A DNA stretch of 64,000 nt, from NCBI RefSeq assembly GCF_014211915.1, contig NZ_CP060039.1, positions 1,736,001-1,800,000 on the forward strand, read 5' to 3'. Position 1 is the stretch's first letter, and the number at the start of each line of letters is the position of its first letter. Below, piece by piece: positions 48,531 to 56,091 of the stretch. The DNA comes from Burkholderia cenocepacia (GTDB lineage Bacteria > Pseudomonadota > Gammaproteobacteria > Burkholderiales > Burkholderiaceae). A model generated the notes under the pieces. That model saw only the letters and a program-made list of their open reading frames with translations. It was not told where the DNA came from and did no database searches. A program made the position numbers and the translations under genes.

Positions 48531-49355
48531 TTACACGCCGACGCGCCGGGCCGGCGCGCCGCCGATTTCGCGGGTGATTTTCGCGATGCATTCCTGCAGC
48601 GCGGGCACCACCTGTTCCTGCAGCCATTCGGGCGGACACTGGTGCGCCGCGCCGCCGCAATTCACCGAATAGCGTTGACCGGAGGGGCCGACGAACCCGG
48701 CGGCGACCGCATTCAGGCCCTCGCGCCATTCGCCGATCGCGATCGCGTGGCCGTCGCGCATCGCTTCGTCGAGCGCGGGCGTGAGGCGAGCGGACACGTG
48801 CGGCCAGTCGTCGCCGGCCGTGGTGCGCAGCGACTCGAGCAGTTGCCGCCGCTCGTCGTCCTCGAGCGCGGCGAGGTACGCGCGCCCCACGGCCGTACGC
48901 GCGATGTCCATCCGCGAGCCGATCTCGAGGCGCGTGACGAGCACGGCCGAGCGCGGGCGGATCACGTCGATCGCGACCATGTCGAGGCGGTCGCGCACCG
49001 CGAGATGCACGGACAGCGACGTGCGTTCGACCAGTTCGATCATGAACGGCCGCGAACGCGCGCGGATGTCGAAGTTGCGCAGGAAGCCGTGGCTCAGTTC
49101 GAGTACGGACGCGGTCAGCACGAAGCGCTCGCTGTCGGGCAACTGGAACAGGAAGCCGGCGCTGACGAGCGTCGCGGTGATGCGCGAGACGGTCGGCTTC
49201 GGGATGCCGGTCAATTCGGTCAGTTCGCGGTTGCTGACGGGGGCGTCGGCAGCGGCGATGCGGCGCAGCACGGCGAGGCCGCGGGCGAGGGCGGTGATCT
49301 CGTCGGGCGACGATTCACGGTCCCGCGACGCGGGAGAGGTTACAGTTGTCGACAC
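48531..49355 (-). CDS. IclR-family transcriptional regulator
   Basis: The 274-residue regulator has an N-terminal winged helix (about 20-80; SNRELTELTGIPKPTVSRIT) and a C-terminal IclR effector domain (about 95-265). The blocks LSVHLAVRDRLDMVAIDVI, GRAYLAALEDDERRQLLESL and GLNAVAAGFVGPSGQRYSVN belong to the latter. The divergent region carries a sigma-70-type leftward promoter at 49390-49419. Target genes cannot be inferred: mdtABC lies downstream on the same strand but with a 254-base gap, so it could be co-transcribed or independent. ATG at 49355 gives the standard length. Confidence 0.9.
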   Translation of the reverse strand: MSTTVTSPASRDRESSPDEITALARGLAVLRRIAAADAPVSNRELTELTGIPKPTVSRITATLVSAGFLFQLPDSERFVLTASVLELSHGFLRNFDIRARSRPFMIELVERTSLSVHLAVRDRLDMVAIDVIRPRSAVLVTRLEIGSRMDIARTAVGRAYLAALEDDERRQLLESLRTTAGDDWPHVSARLTPALDEAMRDGHAIAIGEWREGLNAVAAGFVGPSGQRYSVNCGGAAHQCPPEWLQEQVVPALQECIAKITREIGGAPARRVGV

Positions 49356-49389
49356 GAGGGATTCTCTCTAATTCCGAAACTCGATTTCA

Positions 49390-49419
49390 ATTTTGTTGGT
49401 ATTGTAGGACTATTGTCAA
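49390..49419 (-). promoter_or_regulatory. Probable sigma-70 promoter of the IclR gene
   Basis: On the minus strand, TTGACA (49419-49414) and CAAAAT (49395-49390) are 18 bases apart. Transcription would begin about 30 bases before the IclR ATG. Confidence 0.55.
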
Positions 49420-49541
49420 AGGATGCATGTTCCGCGGGTGAACCGGTCATTCGATGCGATTTTACGGGTTCACCCTTGGTTTATTAGGAAAACGCTCAAA
49501 TGAGCGTTGCTGGAAAGTGCATGAACCGGTGCAAATACCGC

Positions 49542-49570
49542 TTGACTTGTCGGGCGGAAACGGAAAGAAT
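49542..49570 (+). promoter_or_regulatory. Promoter of the candidate small RNA
   Basis: TTGACT (49542-49547) and AAGAAT (49565-49570) are separated by exactly 17 bases, matching sigma-70 spacing (5/6 and 4/6 consensus). Predicted transcript start is about 49577. Confidence 0.55.
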
Positions 49571-49576
49571 GTCTCA

Positions 49577-49703
49577 CGTTTTCGAAACATCGTTTCAAGA
49601 GTTTAACCGGCAACGATGTTTCGCGCAGTCTCTCAGGTTCTAGCACGGCCCTCGGAATGGCTAGAACTTTTTTAGCGCCACGGTCTCCGTGGCGCTTTTT
49701 TTT
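49577..49703 (+). ncRNA. Candidate trans-acting small RNA with three hairpins
   Basis: The transcript of about 127 nt would fold into three consecutive perfect stems. These are CGAAACATCGTT (49583-49594) with AACGATGTTTCG (49612-49623), 12 bp; GTTCTAGC (49637-49644) with GCTAGAAC (49660-49667), 8 bp; and AGCGCCACGG (49674-49683) with CCGTGGCGCT (49687-49696), 10 bp, ending in eight T. The last is a strong Rho-independent terminator. A sigma-70-like promoter stands at the right distance upstream. No start codon with a ribosome site opens a protein frame inside it, and no plus-strand gene lies upstream to need this terminator. Unpaired CAGTCTCTCAG (49626-49636) and the GGCCCTCGG loop could base-pair with targets. 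Function unknown. Confidence 0.7.
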
Positions 49704-49835
49704 GCCTGTCTTTCCGACCGTCCGCCCGGACGCGTCAGGCCCGTATTATCCCCCGATCGCCGCAAACGCCTGTCCAGGGCCGCTTCGCGCCTGCTTGCAG
49801 GTGCGATGTGCATCGCTCTCACGATCCCCGCACGC

Positions 49836-49870
49836 AAAAAAAAGCGCGACGCCCGCAGTGGGCATCGCGC
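49836..49870 (-). terminator. Rho-independent terminator of the PhoX-like gene
   Basis: GCGCGACGCCC (49844-49854) pairs with GGGCATCGCGC (49860-49870) with one internal mismatch. On the minus strand it is followed by T8 (A at 49836-49843). Confidence 0.85.
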
Positions 49871-49971
49871 GTGAAACGGCGTGGAGCGCCGACGAATGAA
49901 CGGTAATGAAGAAACGACGCCTGGTCGGAGGCGCCCCGTCAAGGGAGCAACGCCTCCGCCTCGCGTGGGAA

Positions 49972-51936
49972 TCAGCCCTTCGCGAGCTTGATGCTGGTCT
50001 GCTCGGCCGTCAGGTAGCCGACGCTGGCGCCGAAGCGATCCTTGTAGTTCGCGCGCACGAGCGGGTCGAGCGTCGGCTTGACCTTGTCGTGCAGCGGCGA
50101 TTCCCAGTCGCCCGCGTGCTGGAAGTTGCTCATGATGTAGGTCCAGCCGTTGATCTCGTCGACCGCGTGCAGGCCCGTCGATTCGGCGCCGGCCGGGCAT
50201 GACAGCACGCGCGAGAGCGACTTCGTGTCGACGTTGTAGGCCCACAGGAAGTTGTTCACGTGCATGCCCGAGTCTTCGCCGATGAAGAGGGTGCGCAGCT
50301 TTTCGGAGAACTTCAGGTTGTCGGGGTTCGCGATCCTGTCCGGGTTCGCGAGGTTGCCGAGCGCGTCGGCCGTGGCGAGATCCTCGCCGACCAGCGCGGC
50401 CGGCGCACCCATGTCGACCGGCACCCATTCGCTGTCGATCGCGCCACCCGTCGTGTCGCGCTGGCCGGCCTTCAGGTTCAGCGCGTAGACGGCGCCTGCG
50501 GCGATCTTCTTGTCGACCGCGACGTCGCGCGACACCGCGTTGCCCTTGACCATCGACGTTTCGATCCGCGACATCGCCGTGTAGACGATCTTGTCCTTCG
50601 CGTTCACGGTCGTGCCTTCGAGCTTCGTGAACGCCATGCTGCCGCCGAGCAGCGCCGCGTAGCGGTGCGTCTCGAGGAACGCGGCCGCTTTCTCCATCCC
50701 CGGCTTCACGCGCATCCAGTTGAACTTGCCGCCGAAGTGGATCTTCGTGTAGCTCGCATCGTTCGGATCGGTCGTCACCAGGTCCATGATGTCCGACGCC
50801 TTCAGCGTGTTCGCAAGCGTCTCGATCTCGCTGCTGGTCGCGTGGCCGATCTTGATCCACGTCAGCGTCGCGGTGCCTGCGCCGACGGACGACGTCTGCG
50901 TCCACTTCGCGACGTACAGCGTGCCGGCCGACAGGTCGGCCGCCTTGTCGGCGACGAACATGAACAGGCCGCCGTTGGTGGCGTCGTCGCCCATCATCAC
51001 GGTGCGCTGGTCCGGCATCACCTGGATCAGCTCGTGCGAGATGCGGCCGAGGCAGTAGTGCTTCTTCACGGTGCCGGTGCCGTCCGGGTTCACGGTGATC
51101 TCGGGCAGGTGGCCGTAGTGGTAGGGGTTCGCCTTCGTCTCGTCGCCGAACGTGTTCTTGCTGAACGCCTTGAACTGCGCGTCGGTCGCGGCCTTCGTCG
51201 CGTCCGGCTCGTATTCCTCGCTCGACAGGTGCGTGCCCCACGGCGACAGGCTCGCGCCGCAGGTGATCCACAGGCCGTGCGCCTTCGACGTATCGACGTT
51301 GTGGTACTTCACGACCTTCAGCGCGCCGGTGGCCGGGTCCTGGTCCAGCGTGAGCACGGCGATCGGCGACGGCAGCTGGCCGTACTGCGACGCGCTCGCC
51401 TGGTCGCGCGTCGTGTATTCGAACTGCACGACCGCGAACACCGTGTTGCCCTTCACGCCGGGGACGTTCGCGTTCTTCAGCGTCAGCAGCGAGCTGCCGT
51501 CCGGGCAGTCGGAATAGAACTGGCGTTCCTTGCCGGCGACCGAGCGATCGATGATCGGCTGGTTGTTGATGTCGTAGTAGCCGCCCGCGAGCGTCGTGCC
51601 GCCGTTGCCGTCCGGCACCATGTCGCCCGTCACGAAGAACGGCTTGTACGCGAGCTTGAAGTTGCGCGACGAGCCGTCCGAGAACGACACCGACAGCGTC
51701 GAGCCGACCGTCGTCGTGGCCATCGCGGCCGCGTTGTCGAGCGTCGGCGCGGCCATCGCCGAGAATGCCGCCGACGTGTAGGCAGCGGCGACCGGCGCCG
51801 GCGTGGACGCGGGATCGTCGTCGCCGCCGCAACCCGTCAGCAGGGCCGGCAGCGCGAGGCCGGAAAGGGGCAGCATCGGCGCGCCGGCAAGGATCTTCAG
51901 GGCCTGACGACGGGAAGCATTGGGCAACGCGGGCAT
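49972..51936 (-). CDS. PhoX/DUF839-family phosphatase, Tat lipoprotein
   Basis: The 654-residue protein of the DUF839 (PhoX) family comprises beta-propeller, calcium- and iron-dependent alkaline phosphatases. The N-terminus ASRRQALKILAGAPMLPL has a twin-arginine motif. It is followed by lipobox LLTGC (Cys about residue 36) and an Ala/Pro/Thr linker, so export by Tat and lipid anchoring are predicted. GAGKxE-like blocks include WGTHLSSEEYEPD, GRISHELIQVMPDQRTVMMG, DATNGGLFMFVADK and FIGEDSGMHVNNFLWAYNV. Enzymatic activity is inferred from the family. A nested inverted repeat occupies the leader (51942-52022). Terminator at 49836-49870. Confidence 0.85.
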   Translation of the reverse strand: MPALPNASRRQALKILAGAPMLPLSGLALPALLTGCGGDDDPASTPAPVAAAYTSAAFSAMAAPTLDNAAAMATTTVGSTLSVSFSDGSSRNFKLAYKPFFVTGDMVPDGNGGTTLAGGYYDINNQPIIDRSVAGKERQFYSDCPDGSSLLTLKNANVPGVKGNTVFAVVQFEYTTRDQASASQYGQLPSPIAVLTLDQDPATGALKVVKYHNVDTSKAHGLWITCGASLSPWGTHLSSEEYEPDATKAATDAQFKAFSKNTFGDETKANPYHYGHLPEITVNPDGTGTVKKHYCLGRISHELIQVMPDQRTVMMGDDATNGGLFMFVADKAADLSAGTLYVAKWTQTSSVGAGTATLTWIKIGHATSSEIETLANTLKASDIMDLVTTDPNDASYTKIHFGGKFNWMRVKPGMEKAAAFLETHRYAALLGGSMAFTKLEGTTVNAKDKIVYTAMSRIETSMVKGNAVSRDVAVDKKIAAGAVYALNLKAGQRDTTGGAIDSEWVPVDMGAPAALVGEDLATADALGNLANPDRIANPDNLKFSEKLRTLFIGEDSGMHVNNFLWAYNVDTKSLSRVLSCPAGAESTGLHAVDEINGWTYIMSNFQHAGDWESPLHDKVKPTLDPLVRANYKDRFGASVGYLTAEQTSIKLAKG

Positions 51937-51941
51937 GTGGA

Positions 51942-52022
51942 GTCCAGTTTCGGTTGTTGGAAGAATGGCCTTCGCGAAGCGGGCGAGCGCCAAGCTTCGC
52001 GAAGGCATATTGAAAACTGGAC
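51942..52022. repeat. Nested inverted repeats in the PhoX-like gene leader
   Basis: Outer arms are GTCCAGTTT (51942-51950) and AAACTGGAC (52014-52022). Inner arms are GCCTTCGCGAAGC (51968-51980) and GCTTCGCGAAGGC (51994-52006). All are perfect. A transcript here would fold into one long interrupted hairpin immediately upstream of the ATG at 51936. Confidence 0.85.
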
Positions 52023-52126
52023 GGAAGTGTAAGGACGCTAGATGAAAGTTTTTTGAATCGAAAACGTAATGAGGCGTCGGGCGTCCGTCAGGTGAGCTGA
52101 CGGACGCCGGTCGCAAGCGTTTGCGT

Positions 52127-53320
52127 TCAATCGCGCTCGGGCGTGGCCGAGATGCGGTGGATCGACAGGTCGGCGCCGTCGAATTCGGCTTCGCGATCGA
52201 GACGCAGGCCGACGGTCGCCTTCAGCGCGCCGTAGACGAGCGTGCCGCCCGCGGTTGCGATCGCGATGCCGCCGAGCGTGCCGACGAGCTGCGACAGGAA
52301 CGACACGCCGCCGAGGCCGCCGAGCGCCGGCAGCCCGAACACGCCGGCCGCGATGCCGCCGAGCGCGCCGCACATCCCGTGCAGCGGCCACACGCCGAGC
52401 ACGTCGTCGATGCGCCAGCGGTTCTGCACGCAGGTGAACATCGCGACGAACAGCGCACCGGCCGCGGCGCCCGTGACGAGCGCGCCGATCGGGTGCATCA
52501 CGTCGGAGCCCGCGCATACCGCGACGAGGCCCGCGAGCGGCCCGTTGTACGTGAAGCCGGGGTCGTTGCGGCCGGCCATCCACGCGGCGAGCGTGCCGCC
52601 GACCATCGCCATCAGCGAGTTCACCGCGACGAGGCCGCTGATCTTGTCGAGCGTCTGCGCGCTCATCACGTTGAAGCCGAACCAGCCGACCGCGAGCACC
52701 CACGCGCCGAGCGCGAGAAACGGGATGTTCGACGGCGGGTGCGCGGCGATCCGGCCGTCCTTCGCATAGCGGCCGTGGCGCGCGCCGAGCAGCAGCACGG
52801 CCGGCAGCGCGACCCAGCCGCCGAACGCGTGCACGACCACCGAGCCCGCGAAGTCGTGGAACGGCGCGCCGAACGCGTGCGCGAGCCAGGCCTGCACGCC
52901 GAAGCGCTCGTTCCAGGCGATCCCTTCGAAGAACGGATAGATGAAGCCGACGATGATCAGCGTCGCGACGAGTTGCGGGTTGAACTTCGCGCGCTCGGCG
53001 ATGCCGCCCGACACGATCGCCGGGATCGCCGCCGCGAACGTCAGCAGGAAAAAGAAGCGGACGAGCGCGTAGCCGTTGTGCTGCGACAGCGTGCCGATGT
53101 CGTCGAAGAATTCGACGCCGTACGCGATCGTGTAGCCGATGAAGAAGTACGCGAGCGTCGACACCGAGAAGTCGACCAGGATCTTCACGAGCGCATTGAC
53201 CTGGTTCTTCTTGCGGACCGTGCCGAGTTCGAGAAACGCGAAGCCCGCGTGCATCGCGAGCACCATGACGGCGCCGATCAACAGGAACAGTGTGTCGACG
53301 CCGGATTTCAGACCATCCAT
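52127..53320 (-). CDS. amtB: Ammonium transporter (Amt/MEP/Rh)
   Basis: The 397-residue channel-type ammonium transporter has eleven predicted helices. TM1 shows MHAGFAFLELGTVRKKNQVN. The ammonium-recruiting and twin-His pore elements are in HDFAGSVVVHAFGGWVALPA and WPLHGMCGALGGIAAG. The C-terminal cytosolic tail is short (LRLDREAEFDGADLSIHRIS). ATG at 53320 gives TM1 close to the N-terminus. No glnK gene adjoins it, in contrast to the usual glnK-amtB pair. A sigma-54-like promoter and an NtrC-like site lie upstream, pointing to control by nitrogen starvation. Confidence 0.93.
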   Translation of the reverse strand: MDGLKSGVDTLFLLIGAVMVLAMHAGFAFLELGTVRKKNQVNALVKILVDFSVSTLAYFFIGYTIAYGVEFFDDIGTLSQHNGYALVRFFFLLTFAAAIPAIVSGGIAERAKFNPQLVATLIIVGFIYPFFEGIAWNERFGVQAWLAHAFGAPFHDFAGSVVVHAFGGWVALPAVLLLGARHGRYAKDGRIAAHPPSNIPFLALGAWVLAVGWFGFNVMSAQTLDKISGLVAVNSLMAMVGGTLAAWMAGRNDPGFTYNGPLAGLVAVCAGSDVMHPIGALVTGAAAGALFVAMFTCVQNRWRIDDVLGVWPLHGMCGALGGIAAGVFGLPALGGLGGVSFLSQLVGTLGGIAIATAGGTLVYGALKATVGLRLDREAEFDGADLSIHRISATPERD

Positions 53321-53355
53321 GCCGTGGCTTCCTTGCGCAAAAAACGGGCAAGGAA

Positions 53356-53372
53356 CGCAAATATCGAGCCAG
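53356..53372 (-). promoter_or_regulatory. Sigma-54 (-24/-12) promoter of amtB
   Basis: On the minus strand CTGGCTCGATATTTGCG matches the TGGCACG-N4-TTGC consensus with one mismatch and exact GG-N10-GC spacing. It is located 36 bases before the amtB ATG. Confidence 0.72.
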
Positions 53373-53484
53373 CCTGGTGAATGATTGCGTTGAATTGGTG
53401 CCTGGATGCCGCGCCATGCGGCATTCCGGTGAATCGTGCACGGGATCGAGGCGTGATCGGCGCCGCTCGAGGGGCGCGTAGATT

Positions 53485-53499
53485 GCACGTAGCTGGTGC
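53485..53499 (-). promoter_or_regulatory. NtrC-like enhancer site upstream of amtB
   Basis: GCACCAGCTACGTGC on the minus strand matches GCACC-N5-GGTGC with one mismatch, about 115-130 bases upstream of the sigma-54 promoter. Additional GCACC half-sites lie nearby (complement of GGTGC at 53396-53400 and 53515-53519). Confidence 0.6.
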
Positions 53500-53574
53500 G
53501 AGACGTGCTGAACTGGTGCGTACGATGAACGAGGCGGTGCGCGGCGATGCGGTGTCACGCACCGATCTGGCGCG

Positions 53575-53910
53575 TCAGTGGCGTGCGAACAGCGCGGGCG
53601 GCCGGCGCAGCCGCAGCGCGCAGGCCGACCAGTAGGCGGCGACGGTCGCCAGCCCGAGCGCGGCGAAGGCAAGCGCCGCGAAGCCCGCGAGGGACTGGCC
53701 GTCGGCGTCGGCGCCGAGGATACCTTGCGCGACGATCAGTGCCGCGGTCCAGAAGCCGATCACGGCCTGCGTGAGCAGGCGCGCGCAGGCGATACGGCGC
53801 GGACGCCCGGATTCGGCGAGGCGGCGCGCCGACGGCGCACGCAGGCACAGGAACAGGGTGGCGGCGAGCAGCGCGGCCAGGGCGATGAGCCAGTCGACGA
53901 GGAAAGCCAT
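53575..53910 (-). CDS. Uncharacterised small membrane protein
   Basis: The 111-residue protein has three predicted helices: MAFLVDWLIALAALLAATLF, LTQAVIGFWTAALIVAQGIL and LAGFAALAFAALGLATVAAY. A basic loop SARRLAESGRPRR lies between the first two. No family recognised. The strand is chosen by the plausible ATG at 53910 and the membrane-like hydropathy. The opposite frame is charged and repetitive. It lies upstream of amtB on the same strand but is separated from it by the amtB promoter region. Confidence 0.62.
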   Translation of the reverse strand: MAFLVDWLIALAALLAATLFLCLRAPSARRLAESGRPRRIACARLLTQAVIGFWTAALIVAQGILGADADGQSLAGFAALAFAALGLATVAAYWSACALRLRRPPALFARH

Positions 53911-54107
53911 AACGAGAAAAAAGGGGACACGTACGAAGCGGATTGAAGCGTGCCCACTTTAGAGGCGTGGTGCGTGCGATTGAATCAGACGAATCCGAAA
54001 TTGAAAGGTATTTTTAATGACGGGTCGTTATTTGGCCTGTTCCACAGGCGGTATCATCGACACCGGTCCAACCACGAGGTCGCGCCACGCACGGCCGGAG
54101 ATTGCTG

Positions 54108-54536
54108 ATGAACATGAAGACATCGCGGGCGCGTCGTGTGCCCGGGTCCGTGCTGGCGGCCGTGGCCGCCGGTGCGCTGCTGTTGCTCGCGGGCTGCGAG
54201 AAGTCCGGCACGCCGGCCGCGCAACCCGATACGGCCGCGAGCGCGGCCGCCGATGCCGCCAACAACGCGGCCAAGGCGCTCGACCAGGTGGCGAGCACCG
54301 TCAATCAACAGATCAACGCGGCGAAGGCCGGCATCGCGTCCGCGGCGTCGGCCGTGCCGCCGCTGTCCGCGAGCGGTCTCGCATCGGCCGCGCAGGCGCA
54401 GATCGACGCGGCGGCGTCCGCGGTCGTCGCGCATGCGGCTTCCGAAGCGGGCGCGAAGATCGCCGAAGCCGGCAAGAAACTCCAGCAGTGGAGCCAGCAG
54501 AACGCCGCGGGGGCGAAATCCGCGAGCGGCGAATGA
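54108..54536 (+). CDS. Small Ala-rich lipoprotein of unknown function
   Basis: The 142-residue protein has a lipoprotein signal (SVLAAVAAGALLLLAGC, Cys about residue 30). The Ala-rich helical domain AAADAANNAAKALDQVASTV shows alanine-zipper-like spacing (A-x3-A), then KIAEAGKKLQQWSQQ. It resembles coiled envelope lipoproteins in composition only. GGAG at 54097-54100 is 7 bases before ATG 54108; an in-frame TTG at 54102 is less likely. The following Rrf2 gene has its own promoter. Confidence 0.75.
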   Translation: MNMKTSRARRVPGSVLAAVAAGALLLLAGCEKSGTPAAQPDTAASAAADAANNAAKALDQVASTVNQQINAAKAGIASAASAVPPLSASGLASAAQAQIDAAASAVVAHAASEAGAKIAEAGKKLQQWSQQNAAGAKSASGE

Positions 54537-54543
54537 CGCGGGC

Positions 54544-54579
54544 TTGCACGATCTGCAAAATGTAATTATGATGGTTACA
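54544..54579 (+). promoter_or_regulatory. Promoter and operator of the Rrf2 regulator gene
   Basis: TTGCAC (54544-54549) and TATGAT (54567-54572) are 17 bases apart. A 19-bp partial palindrome TGTAATTATGATGGTTACA (54561-54579) overlaps the -10. The same arms recur at 55172-55190, so this is a likely autoregulatory operator. Confidence 0.7.
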
Positions 54580-54626
54580 CATGTCGCCGGTTGCGGGTCG
54601 GGCCGGCGTCGCCGAGTGAGTCAGGA

Positions 54627-55082
54627 ATGAATACCAGCAGCCGGTTCGCGTTTGCCGTTCACGTGCTTGCCTTGCTGTCGATGCAGGAAGGTGTACCGTT
54701 GTCGTCCGACATCATCGCGGGCAGCGTGAATACGAATCCGGCGCTGATTCGCCGGTTGCTGTCGATGCTGGCGGCCGCGGGCCTGACCACGTCGCAGCTC
54801 GGCGCGGGCGGCGGTGCGCTGCTGGCGCGCGAGCCCGGTGAGATCACGCTGCTCGACGTGTATCGCGCGGTCGACGATGCGCAACTGTTCGCGCTGCACC
54901 GCGAGACGCCGAATCCGGCGTGTCTCGTCGGGCGGCACATCCAGGGCGTGCTGACCGGCTATATCGGCGACGCGCAGCGCGCGATGGAGGCTTCGCTCGC
55001 CACGCGCACATTGGTCGACGTGACGGCCGACATGCTGGATCGGGAGCAGCGCACGCAACGGGCGGCGCGCGCCGGCGGGTGA
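54627..55082 (+). CDS. Rrf2-family transcriptional regulator
   Basis: The 151-residue winged-helix regulator begins MNTSSRFAFAVHVLALLSMQ. It has NTNPALIRRLLSMLAAAGLT (recognition helix) and the wing GAGGGALLAREPGEITLLDV, where AREPGEITLLDVYRAV is an Rrf2 hallmark. Only one Cys is present (NPACLVGRHI), so it lacks the three-Cys iron-sulfur site of IscR/NsrR. It probably senses another signal, as YwnA/SaiR-like proteins do. ATG 54627 is chosen with AGGA just before it. The next gene on the same strand shares its operator. Confidence 0.88.
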   Translation: MNTSSRFAFAVHVLALLSMQEGVPLSSDIIAGSVNTNPALIRRLLSMLAAAGLTTSQLGAGGGALLAREPGEITLLDVYRAVDDAQLFALHRETPNPACLVGRHIQGVLTGYIGDAQRAMEASLATRTLVDVTADMLDREQRTQRAARAGG

Positions 55083-55136
55083 CCGACGGCGGGCAGGGCA
55101 GGAAGCCGGACGGCGCGTACGCGCGGCGATCGGCGC

Positions 55137-55161
55137 AACGGGGGCTTCGCCCCGTTTTTTT
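55137..55161 (+). terminator. Rho-independent terminator after the Rrf2 gene
   Basis: AACGGGG (55137-55143) pairs with CCCCGTT (55150-55156), followed by a T run to 55161. The following gene therefore needs its own promoter. Confidence 0.88.
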
Positions 55162-55171
55162 CGGTCTTATG

Positions 55172-55190
55172 TGTAATTAACTGTGTTACA
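55172..55190 (+). promoter_or_regulatory. Second Rrf2 operator, before the NAD(P)-binding protein gene
   Basis: TGTAATTAACTGTGTTACA keeps the same 8-base left arm and 6-base right arm as 54561-54579 and differs only in the five central bases. It lies 25 bases before the ATG. Confidence 0.7.
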
Positions 55191-55214
55191 TATTTTCATT
55201 ACTGGAGAATCGAT

Positions 55215-55856
55215 ATGACGCAACGTTCGTTGAATATCGCGCTGTTCGGCGCCACCGGCACGATCGGCTCGCGCATTGCGGCGGAAGCCGTGCGACGCGG
55301 CCACCGCGTCACGGCGCTGTCGCGCCATCCGGGCGTGTCCGGCGACGGCATCACCGCGAAGGCGGCCGACCTGTTCGACGCGGCCAGCATCGCCGCCGCG
55401 CTGCCGGGCCATGACGTCGTCGCAAGCGCGTACGGCCCGAAGCAGGAAGATGCGGCGCAGGTCGTCGCGGCCGCGAAGGCGCTGGTCGCCGGCACGCGCC
55501 AGGCCGGCCTGAAGCGGCTCGTCGTGGTAGGCGGCGCCGGTTCGCTCGAAGTCGCGCCGGGCAAGCAGCTCGTCGACACCGAAGGTTTTCCGGACGCGTA
55601 CAAGCCGCAGGCGCTCGCGCACCGCGATGCATTCGACTACCTGAAGACGGTCACCGATCTCGACTGGACCTTCTTCGCGCCGGCCGCGCTGATCGCGCCG
55701 GGCGAGCGCACGGGCACGTTCCGCACCGGCGTCGGCAAGCTGATCGTGGACGCGCAGGGCAACAGCAAGATCTCGGCGGAAGACTACGCGGTCGCGTTCG
55801 TCGACGCGCTCGAGCAGGACAGCTTCGTGCGCGAAATCGCGACGGTCGCGTATTGA
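55215..55856 (+). CDS. NAD(P)H-binding atypical SDR (YwnB-like)
   Basis: The 213-residue Rossmann protein starts [20 protein letters not shown] with the GATGxIG motif. [28 protein letters not shown] and [20 protein letters not shown] mark the NmrA/YwnB-like atypical SDR group. Members act as quinone or carbonyl reductases under redox stress. The GGAG ribosome site is at 55203-55206. The gene is preceded by the operator shared with the Rrf2 gene, so it is the probable target of that regulator, comparable to ywnA-ywnB pairs in other bacteria. Confidence 0.87.
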   Translation: MTQRSLNIALFGATGTIGSRIAAEAVRRGHRVTALSRHPGVSGDGITAKAADLFDAASIAAALPGHDVVASAYGPKQEDAAQVVAAAKALVAGTRQAGLKRLVVVGGAGSLEVAPGKQLVDTEGFPDAYKPQALAHRDAFDYLKTVTDLDWTFFAPAALIAPGERTGTFRTGVGKLIVDAQGNSKISAEDYAVAFVDALEQDSFVREIATVAY

Positions 55857-56091
55857 TCGGCGTGGCGGCCGGCGGCGTGTGAGCGTCGGCCCGGGCGCGG
55901 CGTGCAAGCCGCGACGCGCGACGATGTCGGGCGACGCCACCCTTCGGGGGTGGCGTCGCCTGTTTCGTTTGGGGCGGCGAGCGCGTGGCGGATCGGTATT
56001 TACACCGGTCGACGTGCCGAGACACTTTTCATATTGTTCCCCGTTGGGCAGGATGAATAGAATAAATTTCTATCGACGAGGGAATGGAGAA

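Larger units (their letters stand above)
49356..49971. other. 616-base intergenic region between the IclR regulator and PhoX-like gene
   Basis: It contains no protein gene but is rich in signals. These are the IclR promoter (49390-49419), an inverted repeat GGGTGAACC/GGTTCACCC (49436-49475), a small hairpin AACGCTCA-AA-TGAGCGTT (49491-49508), a rightward promoter and a three-hairpin RNA candidate (49542-49703), and the leftward terminator of the PhoX-like gene (49836-49870). Confidence 0.7.

Noticed and set aside
52030..52060. Pho box upstream of the PhoX-like gene
   Set aside because: CTTTCAT on the minus strand is one plausible half-site, but the second half does not match, so phosphate control is not supported by sequence.
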